A stretch of DNA of 64,000 nucleotides, from the NCBI RefSeq assembly GCF_025345615.1, contig NZ_JAODWD010000004.1, positions 669,158 to 733,157 of the forward strand, written 5' to 3'. Source of the DNA: Mycobacterium deserti. Its GTDB lineage: Bacteria > Actinomycetota > Actinomycetes > Mycobacteriales > Mycobacteriaceae. Position numbers and translations under genes: made by a program. Of the stretch, positions 32,130-40,588 are shown one piece after another. Positions within the stretch are counted from its first letter, which is position 1. The number at the start of each line of letters is the position of its first letter. A model generated the notes under the pieces. The model was not told the DNA's origin and made no database searches. It worked only from the letters and a program-made list of their open reading frames with translations.

Positions 32130-32173
32130 GAAAAAAGTGTGCCACAGAATCTGAGAACCCCGTTGGATAGTCA

Positions 32174-32189
32174 GATACTCGCTGGTATC
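32174..32189. promoter_or_regulatory. Operator GATACTCGCTGGTATC (TetR/AveC copy 1)
   Basis: Inverted repeat GATAC-N6-GTATC between the divergent TetR and AveC-like genes. The same 16-base element with one spacer change and a degenerate last base is at 34047-34062 in the second TetR/AveC promoter, while most surrounding sequence has diverged, which supports a functional site. Confidence 0.75.
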
Positions 32190-32230
32190 TTCTCGATGAG
32201 CGCGTGTGCGCGAAAGTTGCAGGAGGCGTC

Positions 32231-33397
32231 TTGAGCGAGTCGAACAAACGGACATCCGCAGTCACCGAACCGGTGAGCGGCACCGCCGGCCTAGGCGCGG
32301 CGACCCCGCGTTCGTCGAATGCCATCAAGATCTGGGCGACCGTCGGCACCGTGTTCTTGGCAATGACGCTGTATCTCGTCATTCGGTGGGTCAGCGGACC
32401 CTACTTCGAGCCGGTAGCGGGCGGCCCTAGCGAGCCACCGCTGTACATGAAGATCCCGTTGATCGCCAACGCGGTCGTGCTCTGGATCGGCCTGCCATTC
32501 GCGCTCTGGTTCTTCCTCATCCGGCCCTGGGTGCGGGAGAAGCGCATCACGCTCGACGGCATGCTGCTGATGTCGATGAGCCTGATGTGTTTCCAGGATC
32601 CGATGCTCAACTACTACAGCACCTGGTGTACGTATAACGCCTGGCTGTGGAACCGGGGATCCTGGGCACCGTACTTCCCCGGCTGGGTGGCACACGAGGA
32701 ACCGGGTCATACCGTGCCCGAGCCCCTGCTGACCAACATTCCCGGCTACATGTACGGGGTGCTGCTGCTCACCATCGTCGGATGTGCGGTCATGCGCAGG
32801 ATCAAGAAGCGGTGGCCGGGAATCAGCAATCTGAGGTTGGTGTTGGTCACCTATGCGATCGCCATCGTCTTCGACTTCATCATGGAGGGACTCATCCTCC
32901 TGCCGATCGGCTTCTATTCCTACCCCGGTGCGATCCAGTCGTTGTCGATCAACGCAGGCACCTATTACCAGTGGCCGGTCTACGAGGGGTTGATGTGGGG
33001 AGGCGTCCAGGCCGCGCTGTGCTGTCTGCGCTTCTTCACCGATGACCGGGGACGCACCGTCGTCGAACGCGGGCTGGACAGCATTCGCGGCGGTGTCGTC
33101 AAGCAACAGTTCATCCGCTTCCTCGCGATCTTCGGGGGTGTCAGCGCATGCTTCTTCCTCTTCTACAACGTGCCCGCGACCTGGCTCGGCATGCACGGCG
33201 ACCCCTGGCCCGAGGACGTGCAGAAGCGCTCGTACTTCAATCCGGGGATCTGCGGTGAGGGGACCGACCGACCGTGCCCGAATCCTGATCTTCCGATACC
33301 GACCAAGCACTCGGGCTACATCAACCACGACGGCGAACTCGTTCTGCCGGAAGGCGCCGGGGTGCCCTCACCCGTACCGATCGACCACGGGCAATGA
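32231..33397 (+). CDS. AveC-like (spirocyclase family) membrane protein, copy 1
   Basis: A 388-residue integral membrane protein. TTG 32231 is chosen for AGGAGG at 32221-32226; GTG 32204 is less likely. About seven hydrophobic segments are visible (e.g. residues ~33-50, 78-98, 108-124, 177-192, 205-232, 256-270, 298-318). Conserved FQDPMLNYYSTW, NAGTYYQWPVYEG and FFTDDRGRT. I recognise it as related to AveC, the avermectin spirocyclase/dehydratase. Actual reaction in mycobacteria is unknown. The C-terminal tail (YINHDGELVLPEG) is soluble and shared with copy 2. Confidence 0.85.
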   Translation: MSESNKRTSAVTEPVSGTAGLGAATPRSSNAIKIWATVGTVFLAMTLYLVIRWVSGPYFEPVAGGPSEPPLYMKIPLIANAVVLWIGLPFALWFFLIRPWVREKRITLDGMLLMSMSLMCFQDPMLNYYSTWCTYNAWLWNRGSWAPYFPGWVAHEEPGHTVPEPLLTNIPGYMYGVLLLTIVGCAVMRRIKKRWPGISNLRLVLVTYAIAIVFDFIMEGLILLPIGFYSYPGAIQSLSINAGTYYQWPVYEGLMWGGVQAALCCLRFFTDDRGRTVVERGLDSIRGGVVKQQFIRFLAIFGGVSACFFLFYNVPATWLGMHGDPWPEDVQKRSYFNPGICGEGTDRPCPNPDLPIPTKHSGYINHDGELVLPEGAGVPSPVPIDHGQ

Positions 33398-33402
33398 CCC
33401 CG

Positions 33403-34005
33403 TCAGGGCATCTTGACGGCCGACACGTACATCTCGACCACTGCCTGGTACAGGTCGACATCGTCGAGGTGGCTGCCAAGCTCGACGGCGTCCGTCGTGG
33501 CGATGATGATGTGAGCGAACGTCGATGCAGGGATCAGCAGGGTCGCACCGAGACTGTCGATGCCCTCGACGATGTACGTGGCAAGCTGGTCGACAACCTC
33601 TGATCGCTTGGCCGCCACGCGTTCCCGCGCCTCCGGGTTACGTAGCAGGTAGAGGTTGAACTCGAGACCCAGCGCCGCATGTTCGGCGCCGCGGTCACGA
33701 CTGAGTTGGCGCCACCGATCGCCGATGTCTTCGATTTCGCGCGCCCCGATGTGGTCCGACGACGACATCACCTCGGCAAAGTTGTCGAAATACCGACGCC
33801 AGTACCTGTCGCTCGCCGCCAAGAACAGTTCTTCCTTGGTGGCGAAGTACTTGTAGATCGCGCCCTTCGAGTAGCCGGCCGCCTTGGCGATGTCATCGAG
33901 AGTCGCAGGGATGAAACCTTTTTCGGCGAACACCTCCTCGGCGGCATCCAGCAGCAGTGAGCGCGTGCGCTCGAGACGTCGCTCGCGCGTCCAAGGCTCG
34001 ACCAT
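33403..34005 (-). CDS. TetR family regulator (copy 2 of tandem TetR/AveC pair)
   Basis: A 200-residue TetR protein, ATG 34005, closely related to the regulator at 31527 along its whole length, including the ligand-binding half. Seen: LDDIAKAAGYSKGAIYKYF helix-turn-helix. Convergent with AveC copy 1 (5-base gap) and divergent from AveC copy 2. Because both proteins and both operators are similar, cross-regulation is likely. Confidence 0.92.
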   Translation of the reverse strand: MVEPWTRERRLERTRSLLLDAAEEVFAEKGFIPATLDDIAKAAGYSKGAIYKYFATKEELFLAASDRYWRRYFDNFAEVMSSSDHIGAREIEDIGDRWRQLSRDRGAEHAALGLEFNLYLLRNPEARERVAAKRSEVVDQLATYIVEGIDSLGATLLIPASTFAHIIIATTDAVELGSHLDDVDLYQAVVEMYVSAVKMP

Positions 34006-34046
34006 TCGGCAATTTTGCCACAGCATTTCCAACTATTGGCCATGCA

Positions 34047-34062
34047 GATACTCACTGGTATA
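34047..34062. promoter_or_regulatory. Operator GATACTCACTGGTATA (TetR/AveC copy 2)
   Basis: Matches the 32174-32189 element at 14 of 16 positions and lies at the corresponding place between the divergent TetR and AveC-like genes. Confidence 0.72.
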
Positions 34063-34135
34063 TTTTCGACGCATCGGCCACTTTCGAGGGGAGCTCTGAG
34101 TCCATGGGATCGACAAGTGCGGAGAAGGCGGTGTC

Positions 34136-35296
34136 ATGAGCGATCTGTCGAGCAAGAAGCCCGTCCTCACCGAATCGCTGAGCGACGCGGCGCTCGGTAC
34201 GCAGCCGCAGAAGAAGATCACGCCGGTGAAGGTCTGGGGCGCGGTCGGCGGTGTCATTCTCGCCTTCCAGCTCTACGTGTGGATCCGCTGGATCACCGGG
34301 CCCAACTTCGAGCGAGTTCCCGCAGGCCCGACAGAGCCACCGATGTTCATGAAGGCGATCCTGTTCACGTGGACAGCCGTAATCGTCGTCGGCCTGCCAA
34401 TTGCCATCTGGTGGTTCCTCATTCGGCCGTGGCGCCGTGAGCGGCGAATCACCCTCGACGGCATGCTCTTCGTGTCCTGCGGGCTGCTGTGGTTTCAGGA
34501 TCCGCTGCTGAACTACTTCAGCACGTGGAGCACCTACAACACCTGGATGTGGAACATGGGCTCGTGGGTCCAGGACATTCCGGGTTGGGTGTCGTTCGGG
34601 GAACCGGGCGCCATGATGGCAGAACCGGTCCTGATGAACGCCCCGGGTTACTTCTTCGTCCTGCTGTGCACCATGTTGGGCTGCTGGGTCATGCGCTTGG
34701 CCAAGAAGCGTTTTCCGAATATCAACACCTTCGGTCTCATCGGCGTGGTGATCGCCTGGACCTTCTTCTTCGATTTCGTCATCGAGGGCCTGTTTCTCAT
34801 GCCGATGGGCCTGTTCACCTATCCGGGCGCCATCCAGGCGCTGTCGGTCAATGCCGGCACCTACTACCAATGGCCCCTCTACGAAGGGCTCATGTGGGGC
34901 GGTGTCCAGGCGGGCCTGTGCTGCATGCGTTACTTCACCGATGACCGTGGCCGAACCTTCGTCGAGCGCGGACTCGACAGCGTCCGAGGCGGTTTCGTCC
35001 AACAGCAGCTCACCCGGTTCCTGGCGATCTTCGCCGCGTGCAGCGCCTTCTTCTTCGTCTTCTACAACATCCCGGCACAGTTCTTCGCCATGCACCAGGA
35101 CCCGTGGCCGGATGACATCTTGAAGCGCTCGTACTTCCTGATGGGCATCTGCGGTGACGACACCGATCGTCCGTGCCCCGACCCCGCGCTACCGATGCCG
35201 TTGACGAATTCCGGCTACATCAACCACGACGGTGAGCTCGTCCTCCCCGAGGGCGTCAAGCTTCCCGAAAACGTTCCGCTCGAGCGAGGAGAATAA
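34136..35296 (+). CDS. AveC-like (spirocyclase family) membrane protein, copy 2
   Basis: A 386-residue paralogue of 32231-33397 with the same ~7 membrane segments and motifs (FQDPLLNYFSTW, NAGTYYQWPLYEG, YFTDDRGRT, YINHDGELVLPEG). Its TAA stop directly abuts the ATG of the AAA+ ATPase, so the two are co-translated. That linkage distinguishes it from copy 1 and suggests the ATPase/VWA pair acts on this protein or on its pathway. Confidence 0.85.
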   Translation: MSDLSSKKPVLTESLSDAALGTQPQKKITPVKVWGAVGGVILAFQLYVWIRWITGPNFERVPAGPTEPPMFMKAILFTWTAVIVVGLPIAIWWFLIRPWRRERRITLDGMLFVSCGLLWFQDPLLNYFSTWSTYNTWMWNMGSWVQDIPGWVSFGEPGAMMAEPVLMNAPGYFFVLLCTMLGCWVMRLAKKRFPNINTFGLIGVVIAWTFFFDFVIEGLFLMPMGLFTYPGAIQALSVNAGTYYQWPLYEGLMWGGVQAGLCCMRYFTDDRGRTFVERGLDSVRGGFVQQQLTRFLAIFAACSAFFFVFYNIPAQFFAMHQDPWPDDILKRSYFLMGICGDDTDRPCPDPALPMPLTNSGYINHDGELVLPEGVKLPENVPLERGE

Positions 35297-36115
35297 ATGC
35301 GCAACAGTACGTCCGCGGTGGTCACCCCCGTTCCGAACGCGCCGTTCTACCGAGCGGTCGGCGACGAGGTGGAGGTCTTCCGCGCGGCGGCTCGCCGAGG
35401 CCTGCCGGTGCTGTTGAAAGGCCCTACGGGCTGCGGGAAAACACGATTCGTGGAAGCGATGGCGCATGCGCTGGGCCGGGATCTGATCACCGTCGCCGGC
35501 CACGAGGACATGACGTCGGCGGACCTCGTGGGCCGATTTCTGCTCAAGGGCGGTGAGACGGTCTGGGTGGACGGGCCGTTGACCCGCGCGGTGCGCGAGG
35601 GCGCCATTTTCTACCTGGACGAGGTGGTGGAGGCCCGCCAGGACACCACTGTGGTCATCCATCCGCTCGCCGATCACCGCCGTGAGCTGCCCGTCGACCG
35701 GCTCGGCACCACGCTGCAGGCGGCGCCCGGATTTCAGCTCGTGATCTCTTACAACCCCGGCTACCAGAGCGTCCTGAAAAACCTCAAGGAGTCGACCCGC
35801 CAGCGATTCGTCGCCATCGAACTCGGCTACCCGTCGGCAGAAATCGAGACTGAGGTGGTTGCCTACGAAGCCGGGATCGACACCGAGACCGCACGCGCGT
35901 TGGTCAAGCTCGCCTACGCCATCCGCAACCTGGATGGCTCACCGTTGCGCGAAGTGTCCTCCACTCGCATGTTGATTCTCGCCGGTGGACTCGCGGCGGA
36001 AGGGCTGAACCTGCGCAGTGCCGTCCACGCGGCCGTCGTCCAAGTGCTCTCCGACGACCACGATGTCATCCGCGCCCTCGATGAACTCGTCAATACCGTC
36101 CTGCCCCAGACGTGA
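35297..36115 (+). CDS. MoxR/CbbQ-NorQ type AAA+ ATPase
   Basis: A 272-residue AAA+ protein. Seen: Walker A GPTGCGKT near residue 42, HEDMTSADLVGR, Walker B FYLDEV near residue 102, sensor/arginine region ISYNPGYQSV and STRQRF, and a CbbQ-type C-terminal domain (REVSSTRMLILAGG). Ribosome-binding site GAGGAG overlaps the end of the AveC gene. CbbQ/NorQ proteins pair with VWA proteins to activate metalloenzymes such as Rubisco or nitric oxide reductase; the client here is unknown. Confidence 0.92.
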   Translation: MRNSTSAVVTPVPNAPFYRAVGDEVEVFRAAARRGLPVLLKGPTGCGKTRFVEAMAHALGRDLITVAGHEDMTSADLVGRFLLKGGETVWVDGPLTRAVREGAIFYLDEVVEARQDTTVVIHPLADHRRELPVDRLGTTLQAAPGFQLVISYNPGYQSVLKNLKESTRQRFVAIELGYPSAEIETEVVAYEAGIDTETARALVKLAYAIRNLDGSPLREVSSTRMLILAGGLAAEGLNLRSAVHAAVVQVLSDDHDVIRALDELVNTVLPQT

Positions 36116-37845
36116 CCGACGTCGCCGTGCCGCTTCCAGTCGCTTCCGATCCCGGCAATCCTGACCGGTTCCGGTTCCTCGCCACCTACATCGCCGGCAG
36201 GTCCGTCGAAGTCACCGAGGCGCCGGCCGGCCAGCCTGCACACACGAACGGCCAATTCATTTTCGTCACCGCCGGTGGCACCGTCGACGAGCAGCGCCGC
36301 GAGATGGTCGTGCAGGCAGCACTTCTCGGTGCGGGCAGCCTTGACCCGCGGTTGGTGAAGGGATTGCGGGCACGGGCCACGATGGCACGCCGATACTTGG
36401 CGGTCGAAGGCCAACGGGCTCTCGCTCAACTCGCCCGACAGATCCCACTCGACGCCGCGCTCGTTCCTGACGGGCTTCCCATTACCGCGACCGCCGAAGA
36501 GTCGCTCGAGGTGGCCAAGAGCCGAGCCGAGCTTGCCGACCCACCGGTGTGGTTCGGTGTCATCAAACCCTCCCGGTTGATGGCGGCGTCCGCCGGACCC
36601 GGCGGGCAGGCCACCAACAAGGACCTGAAATTGCAGTTCGATCCCATCGACATGCCGGAGTCCGAGGACGACGAAGAAGACGAAGACGAGGACGGTGGAA
36701 AGTCCGGCGAGAGCAAGATCCTCAAGCTGTTCGAGAGCCCGATCTTCAACAACCAGTCGATGTCGGACTACATGCGGAAGATGTTCGGCGGTTCACGTTC
36801 TCCCGGAGAGGGTGCCGCGGGCGCGGAGATGACGGTTCGCTCCACCCGCCGGGTACAGGAGATCGGAGCCAATGCCCGGCCCCTCCCGACGCGGATCCAG
36901 TTCACCGATGACGGCAAACCCGGTGCTGCGGTAGGCGTTGGCGGCGCCTTGTATCCGGAGTGGGACGTCTTCAATGATCGGTACAAGCCGGACTGGTGCC
37001 GGGTGATCGACTTTCCACTGACTGTCGCCGCCGACGTCTCCGATGCGGGTGTCGCGCACGACGATGTGCTGCGGCGCCGCCTGGCCCGGGTCGGGCTCGG
37101 CCCGAAGGTCCTGCGCGGCCGTGCCGATGGTGACGACCTCGACATCGAAGCGCTCATCGACCTCTTCGTCGATCTGCAATCCGGCTTTTCCGGAGCCGAG
37201 CACGTCTACCTGGAGCGCCGCAAACTTGCCCGCAATCTCGGTGTGCTCATCCTGATCGACGCCTCCGGGTCCGCCGTCGACGCCGATTCAGACGGTCTCG
37301 CAGTGCACGACCACCAGCGAAGGGCGGCCGCCACCCTGGCCGTCACACTCGAAGAGCTCGGTGACCGCGTCGCCGTGTATGCGTTCCGGTCCCAGGGCCG
37401 CCACGCAGTGCATCTGCCGGCCATCAAGACGTTCGACCAAAATTTCGGCGCTGTCGGACGGGCCCGGCTCAACCAGCTCGAACCAGGAAGCTACACCCGT
37501 CTCGGCGCCGGAATCCGCGGTGCCGGTGAAGTTCTCAAGAATCAGGCCGGCACGCCGAATCGGCTGTTGCTCGTCCTTTCCGACGGTTTTCCTTACGACG
37601 ACGGCTACGAAGGTCGTTACGCGGAAGCCGACGCCAGTAAGGCCCTCGAGGAGCTCCGCGCCGACGGCGTTGCGTGCCTGTGTCTTTCGATCGGCGCGTC
37701 CACGGAAACCGATGTGCTCGAACGCGTCTTCGGCGCCGCCAGCTTCGCCAGCGCGCCGACCTTAGCCGACTTGAGCCCGCAGATGGACGAGTTGTTCATG
37801 TCGTCGCTCGCCGAGCTCGCCGCCCCGAAACCAGTGGGGGCGTAA
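36112..37845 (+). CDS. VWA-domain protein (CbbO/NorD-like), partner of the AAA+ ATPase
   Basis: A 577-residue protein; GTG 36112 overlaps the ATPase stop. N-terminal ~180 residues are helical; a very acidic stretch (SEDDEEDEDEDGG) lies near residue 185; the C-terminal VWA domain has the MIDAS DASGS near residue 383, followed by TRLGAGI and LSDGFPYDDGY. This is the architecture of CbbO/NorD, which binds the CbbQ/NorQ hexamer and targets it to a metalloenzyme through MIDAS. A hairpin follows the stop. Confidence 0.9.
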   Translation: MTDVAVPLPVASDPGNPDRFRFLATYIAGRSVEVTEAPAGQPAHTNGQFIFVTAGGTVDEQRREMVVQAALLGAGSLDPRLVKGLRARATMARRYLAVEGQRALAQLARQIPLDAALVPDGLPITATAEESLEVAKSRAELADPPVWFGVIKPSRLMAASAGPGGQATNKDLKLQFDPIDMPESEDDEEDEDEDGGKSGESKILKLFESPIFNNQSMSDYMRKMFGGSRSPGEGAAGAEMTVRSTRRVQEIGANARPLPTRIQFTDDGKPGAAVGVGGALYPEWDVFNDRYKPDWCRVIDFPLTVAADVSDAGVAHDDVLRRRLARVGLGPKVLRGRADGDDLDIEALIDLFVDLQSGFSGAEHVYLERRKLARNLGVLILIDASGSAVDADSDGLAVHDHQRRAAATLAVTLEELGDRVAVYAFRSQGRHAVHLPAIKTFDQNFGAVGRARLNQLEPGSYTRLGAGIRGAGEVLKNQAGTPNRLLLVLSDGFPYDDGYEGRYAEADASKALEELRADGVACLCLSIGASTETDVLERVFGAASFASAPTLADLSPQMDELFMSSLAELAAPKPVGA

Positions 37846-37849
37846 GGCC

Positions 37850-37866
37850 CTCGGGCACCGCCCGAG
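37850..37866 (+). terminator. Hairpin after the VWA gene
   Basis: Perfect 7-bp stem CTCGGGC / GCCCGAG with a 3-base loop, 5 bases after the TAA. No T-tract follows, as is common for actinobacterial candidates. It lies in the 134-base convergent gap 37846-37979, which otherwise holds nothing clear. Confidence 0.5.
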
Positions 37867-37979
37867 TCCAACCGTCACACCGATCAACGGCACGCAGGGA
37901 AAGTCCGATAACGTCTCTGCTGAACGTGGATACCGTGACTCGCGGTGAAGGCCGCTGACGCGAATCCGATGCGTCGGCT

Positions 37980-38747
37980 CTACCCCGACGGCTGATCGAG
38001 CGAATTCCAGAACCGGGTCAGCGCCACGGCACCGCGCGTCGGATCCTCCACCATCCACCAGTGTCCCAACCCGTCGAGCACCTCAGTCCGGGCGCCGGCT
38101 CGATCGGCCGCCCGACGCCGCATCTCCTCGGTACCGACGAAGTGATCCTCGGTAGCCAAGAGCGACAGCCCCGGCCTGGCCGCCGCGTTCTCCAGCGCTC
38201 TCCCGGCATCGGCCAGCGCCGGTTGGCATGCGGAGCGGTAGACCGCCAGAATTGCCCGCGCCATCTCCGGACCTTGCGCCGCGGCGAATGACATCGCCAC
38301 GTCGTGGGGAACGCCGAAGCCGGCCAGCTGCTGCGCTCGTTCCTCTGGCGAACCGTCCTGCATCAGCGCGACCAACTGCTCGCCAACGTCCGGGGTTTGG
38401 AACCCCTGGGCCATGTCGTGCCACACGTAGTCGCGGTCAAACAGGCCGACGACGTCACTCGCCCAGCTGCGCACCAGTTCGGGGCGATGCATCACGACGT
38501 TCACGACATGGCAACCGCCCCAGTCGTGACCGACGAGGTCGACGGGTTCATCAATGCCCTCCAGCTCGTCGACCAGCCAGTCACGGTAGGCGAGATAGGT
38601 TGCTGGAAAGGTGTCGGGCAGCGGGGCACCGAACCCCGGTGGCGATAACCGCACCACATCCCTGCGGCCCAGAGCATCTACGAGGGGGACCCAGACTGTG
38701 TCAGTCTCCGGATTACCATGCACCAGAACAACAGTCACGATCACCAT
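37980..38747 (-). CDS. Alpha/beta hydrolase, epoxide hydrolase/haloalkane dehalogenase-like
   Basis: A 255-residue hydrolase; ATG 38747 (MVIVTVVLVHGNP) chosen over an upstream ATG because the fold starts here. Seen: oxyanion HGNPETD, nucleophile elbow GHDWGGCHV near residue 91 with Asp as nucleophile, as in epoxide hydrolases and dehalogenases, and LGHWWMVEDP near residue 235 with catalytic His. Could open an epoxide formed by a P450. Stands alone between convergent and codirectional neighbours. Confidence 0.88.
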   Translation of the reverse strand: MVIVTVVLVHGNPETDTVWVPLVDALGRRDVVRLSPPGFGAPLPDTFPATYLAYRDWLVDELEGIDEPVDLVGHDWGGCHVVNVVMHRPELVRSWASDVVGLFDRDYVWHDMAQGFQTPDVGEQLVALMQDGSPEERAQQLAGFGVPHDVAMSFAAAQGPEMARAILAVYRSACQPALADAGRALENAAARPGLSLLATEDHFVGTEEMRRRAADRAGARTEVLDGLGHWWMVEDPTRGAVALTRFWNSLDQPSG

Positions 38748-38850
38748 CCTCGCACGGCGGAGATGAAAATGTGTCTTGCCGTGGACCATCGGCACGGCAC
38801 CAGCGATTCACGTGTCGCCCACCGATCGCGCGTACGTGTCACGAGACGGA

Positions 38851-40428
38851 CTATCCCAGCAGCGCTCGATAGACCGACGGTCGGATGGCGTGTGCGTCGG
38901 GCAGGAACGCGAAGATGCCCCAGTCGTGGATGAGATCGCGGCGCAGGTCGAATGTGAAATTGGTGTAGCCGCCTTCGGCCACACGCTGCTGCAGGCGCAA
39001 GGTGTCTGGCGTGAGCAAGTCCAGCGAACCGGAGAAGCCAGTGATAGGCGGTAGGCCCTCCAGCGAGCCGTAGAGGGGGCTCGCGTACCGGTGTAAGGTA
39101 CCCAGTTCGCCGGCCCAATCTCGGCCTGCCTGTTGCAGATTGGGCACATCCAGGAGTGGGTCACCGGGATCGAGCGCCGAGCTGAGCGAATTGCCGACAC
39201 CGGCGTCGAGCCACGGCGCGAAGAGCACCATGCGCGACGGCACCGCTGACCCACGCACGACCAGTTCCTGGACGGCGGCCAGCGCAAGTCCACCGCCCGC
39301 AGAGTCGCCGATGACGCTGACGTTTTGTGCGCCGCGCTGGGCGATGAGCTGTTCGATGAAGTCAGCCGTCTTTGGAACCGCGACGCTCGCGGTGCCGCCG
39401 TCGGGCACCAGCGGGTAAAGCGGGACGACCACCGTCGCGCCGGTCTCGCGCGCCATGTCGGTGTAGGTCCACCAGTGAAACAGGCTGGCCTCGGCGACAT
39501 AGGCGCCACCATGGAGCGCGACGATGTATTCGTCGGTCGCGTTCTTCGGTTGCAGCGTCCACACAGGCATGCCGTCGAACTCGGTCCGCTGCACGGTCAG
39601 TCCGTGTCGCAAGAAGAACGGTGGGACGCCGTCGGTGAAGAACGGCACCTTGAGACTGGTGAACTTCAGCAGGCCGCCGAACGGCTTGAGCACAACGTCA
39701 ACCACGCGCAGTCCGGCGACGACCAGCTGGTGGATAAGCGTCGGCGCACCCACGTACTGGTCCTCCCAGTTCGCGGGCAACGGCTCCTCGGTCACGACCG
39801 TGGCAGCGACGAGCGGTCCGACGCTGCGCGTGTCGCCCGCTGTCACACCTATTTCCCGACGCGCAGCCGCCAGCAATGCCCATTCCGCAGGCGTGTGGAC
39901 CGGTGCTCCGGGTGCGGCATCGGTGACAGCATCGGTCGCCTCCGCGACCGGCGCATCAGCGGCGACGTCGTAGATCTCACCCTTCGGTAACACCACTTCG
40001 GTGGTGGTGAGTTCTGTGACCACCTGAGCTTCGGCAGCGGCTTGCGCGGCGAAATCTGTTGTTTTCGAGACCGGTTCGTTGTCGGTCTCGCCGGCTGGTG
40101 ACTGATTCGGTCGATCGCTGTCCCCCGAACGAGACTTCGGCGTCGAGTCTTTGCGCTCCGACTCGTCTTCGCCGACGGAGCTGAGTTCGTCATCGCGGCC
40201 GGTCCGATGCTGGGGCCCGTCGGAATCTTTCCCGTCCGTTTGGGCCGTGTCTTTGGCCGAACTCGCTTGTCCCGCGGTCGAAGGGGATTTGTCAGAAGCG
40301 GAGTCGCCGGAACTCGGCGACCCGGTGTCGGCCGGGTCGGCCGTGGCGACGGCGCACCCCCATCCGCTCACAACCGCAATGCCGATGCCTGCCGCGACGA
40401 CCGGCACGCCCGCCCACTTCATGAGCAT
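38851..40428 (-). CDS. Secreted alpha/beta hydrolase (hormone-sensitive-lipase-like) with disordered linker
   Basis: A 525-residue exported esterase/lipase. ATG 40428 (MLMKWAGVPVV) begins a signal peptide with hydrophobic core to about residue 28 and an Ala-rich cleavage region (AVATADPA), and a Cys at residue ~25. Residues ~32-125 are a Ser/Asp/Lys-rich low-complexity linker. The catalytic domain shows ALHGGAYVAE (HGG oxyanion motif) and GDSAGGGLALA with the nucleophile Ser; a His near the C-terminus (LIHDWGIF). Probably acts in the cell envelope on lipid esters, perhaps releasing the pathway substrate. Confidence 0.88.
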   Translation of the reverse strand: MLMKWAGVPVVAAGIGIAVVSGWGCAVATADPADTGSPSSGDSASDKSPSTAGQASSAKDTAQTDGKDSDGPQHRTGRDDELSSVGEDESERKDSTPKSRSGDSDRPNQSPAGETDNEPVSKTTDFAAQAAAEAQVVTELTTTEVVLPKGEIYDVAADAPVAEATDAVTDAAPGAPVHTPAEWALLAAARREIGVTAGDTRSVGPLVAATVVTEEPLPANWEDQYVGAPTLIHQLVVAGLRVVDVVLKPFGGLLKFTSLKVPFFTDGVPPFFLRHGLTVQRTEFDGMPVWTLQPKNATDEYIVALHGGAYVAEASLFHWWTYTDMARETGATVVVPLYPLVPDGGTASVAVPKTADFIEQLIAQRGAQNVSVIGDSAGGGLALAAVQELVVRGSAVPSRMVLFAPWLDAGVGNSLSSALDPGDPLLDVPNLQQAGRDWAGELGTLHRYASPLYGSLEGLPPITGFSGSLDLLTPDTLRLQQRVAEGGYTNFTFDLRRDLIHDWGIFAFLPDAHAIRPSVYRALLG

Positions 40429-40476
40429 TGTCGACCCCTTCGATTGCGAATACTCATCGCACCGCCCCGACCGTAG

Positions 40477-40500
40477 CCTGCTGAGCAACCGCTCAGCAGG
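40477..40500. promoter_or_regulatory. Perfect 10-bp inverted repeat upstream of the secreted lipase
   Basis: CCTGCTGAGC-AACC-GCTCAGCAGG, 49 bases upstream of the lipase start and about 90 bases after the acyl-CoA dehydrogenase stop on the same strand. It could be an operator, a leader hairpin or a terminator; there is no T-tract. The rest of the 160-base gap 40429-40588 holds nothing clear. Confidence 0.5.
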
Positions 40501-40588
40501 GGATTACGATATTCGATCATTCGACATACAGCTGTGGTCGCCGCTTTCGCGGAATTGGGCATCGCGCCGCAGCGGTCGCCGCCCAACA

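Noticed and set aside
36650..36710. Acid-rich stretch in the VWA gene as a repeat or frameshift
   Set aside because: Frame is intact across GAC/GAG/GAA codons and the VWA domain follows normally; a natural acidic linker.
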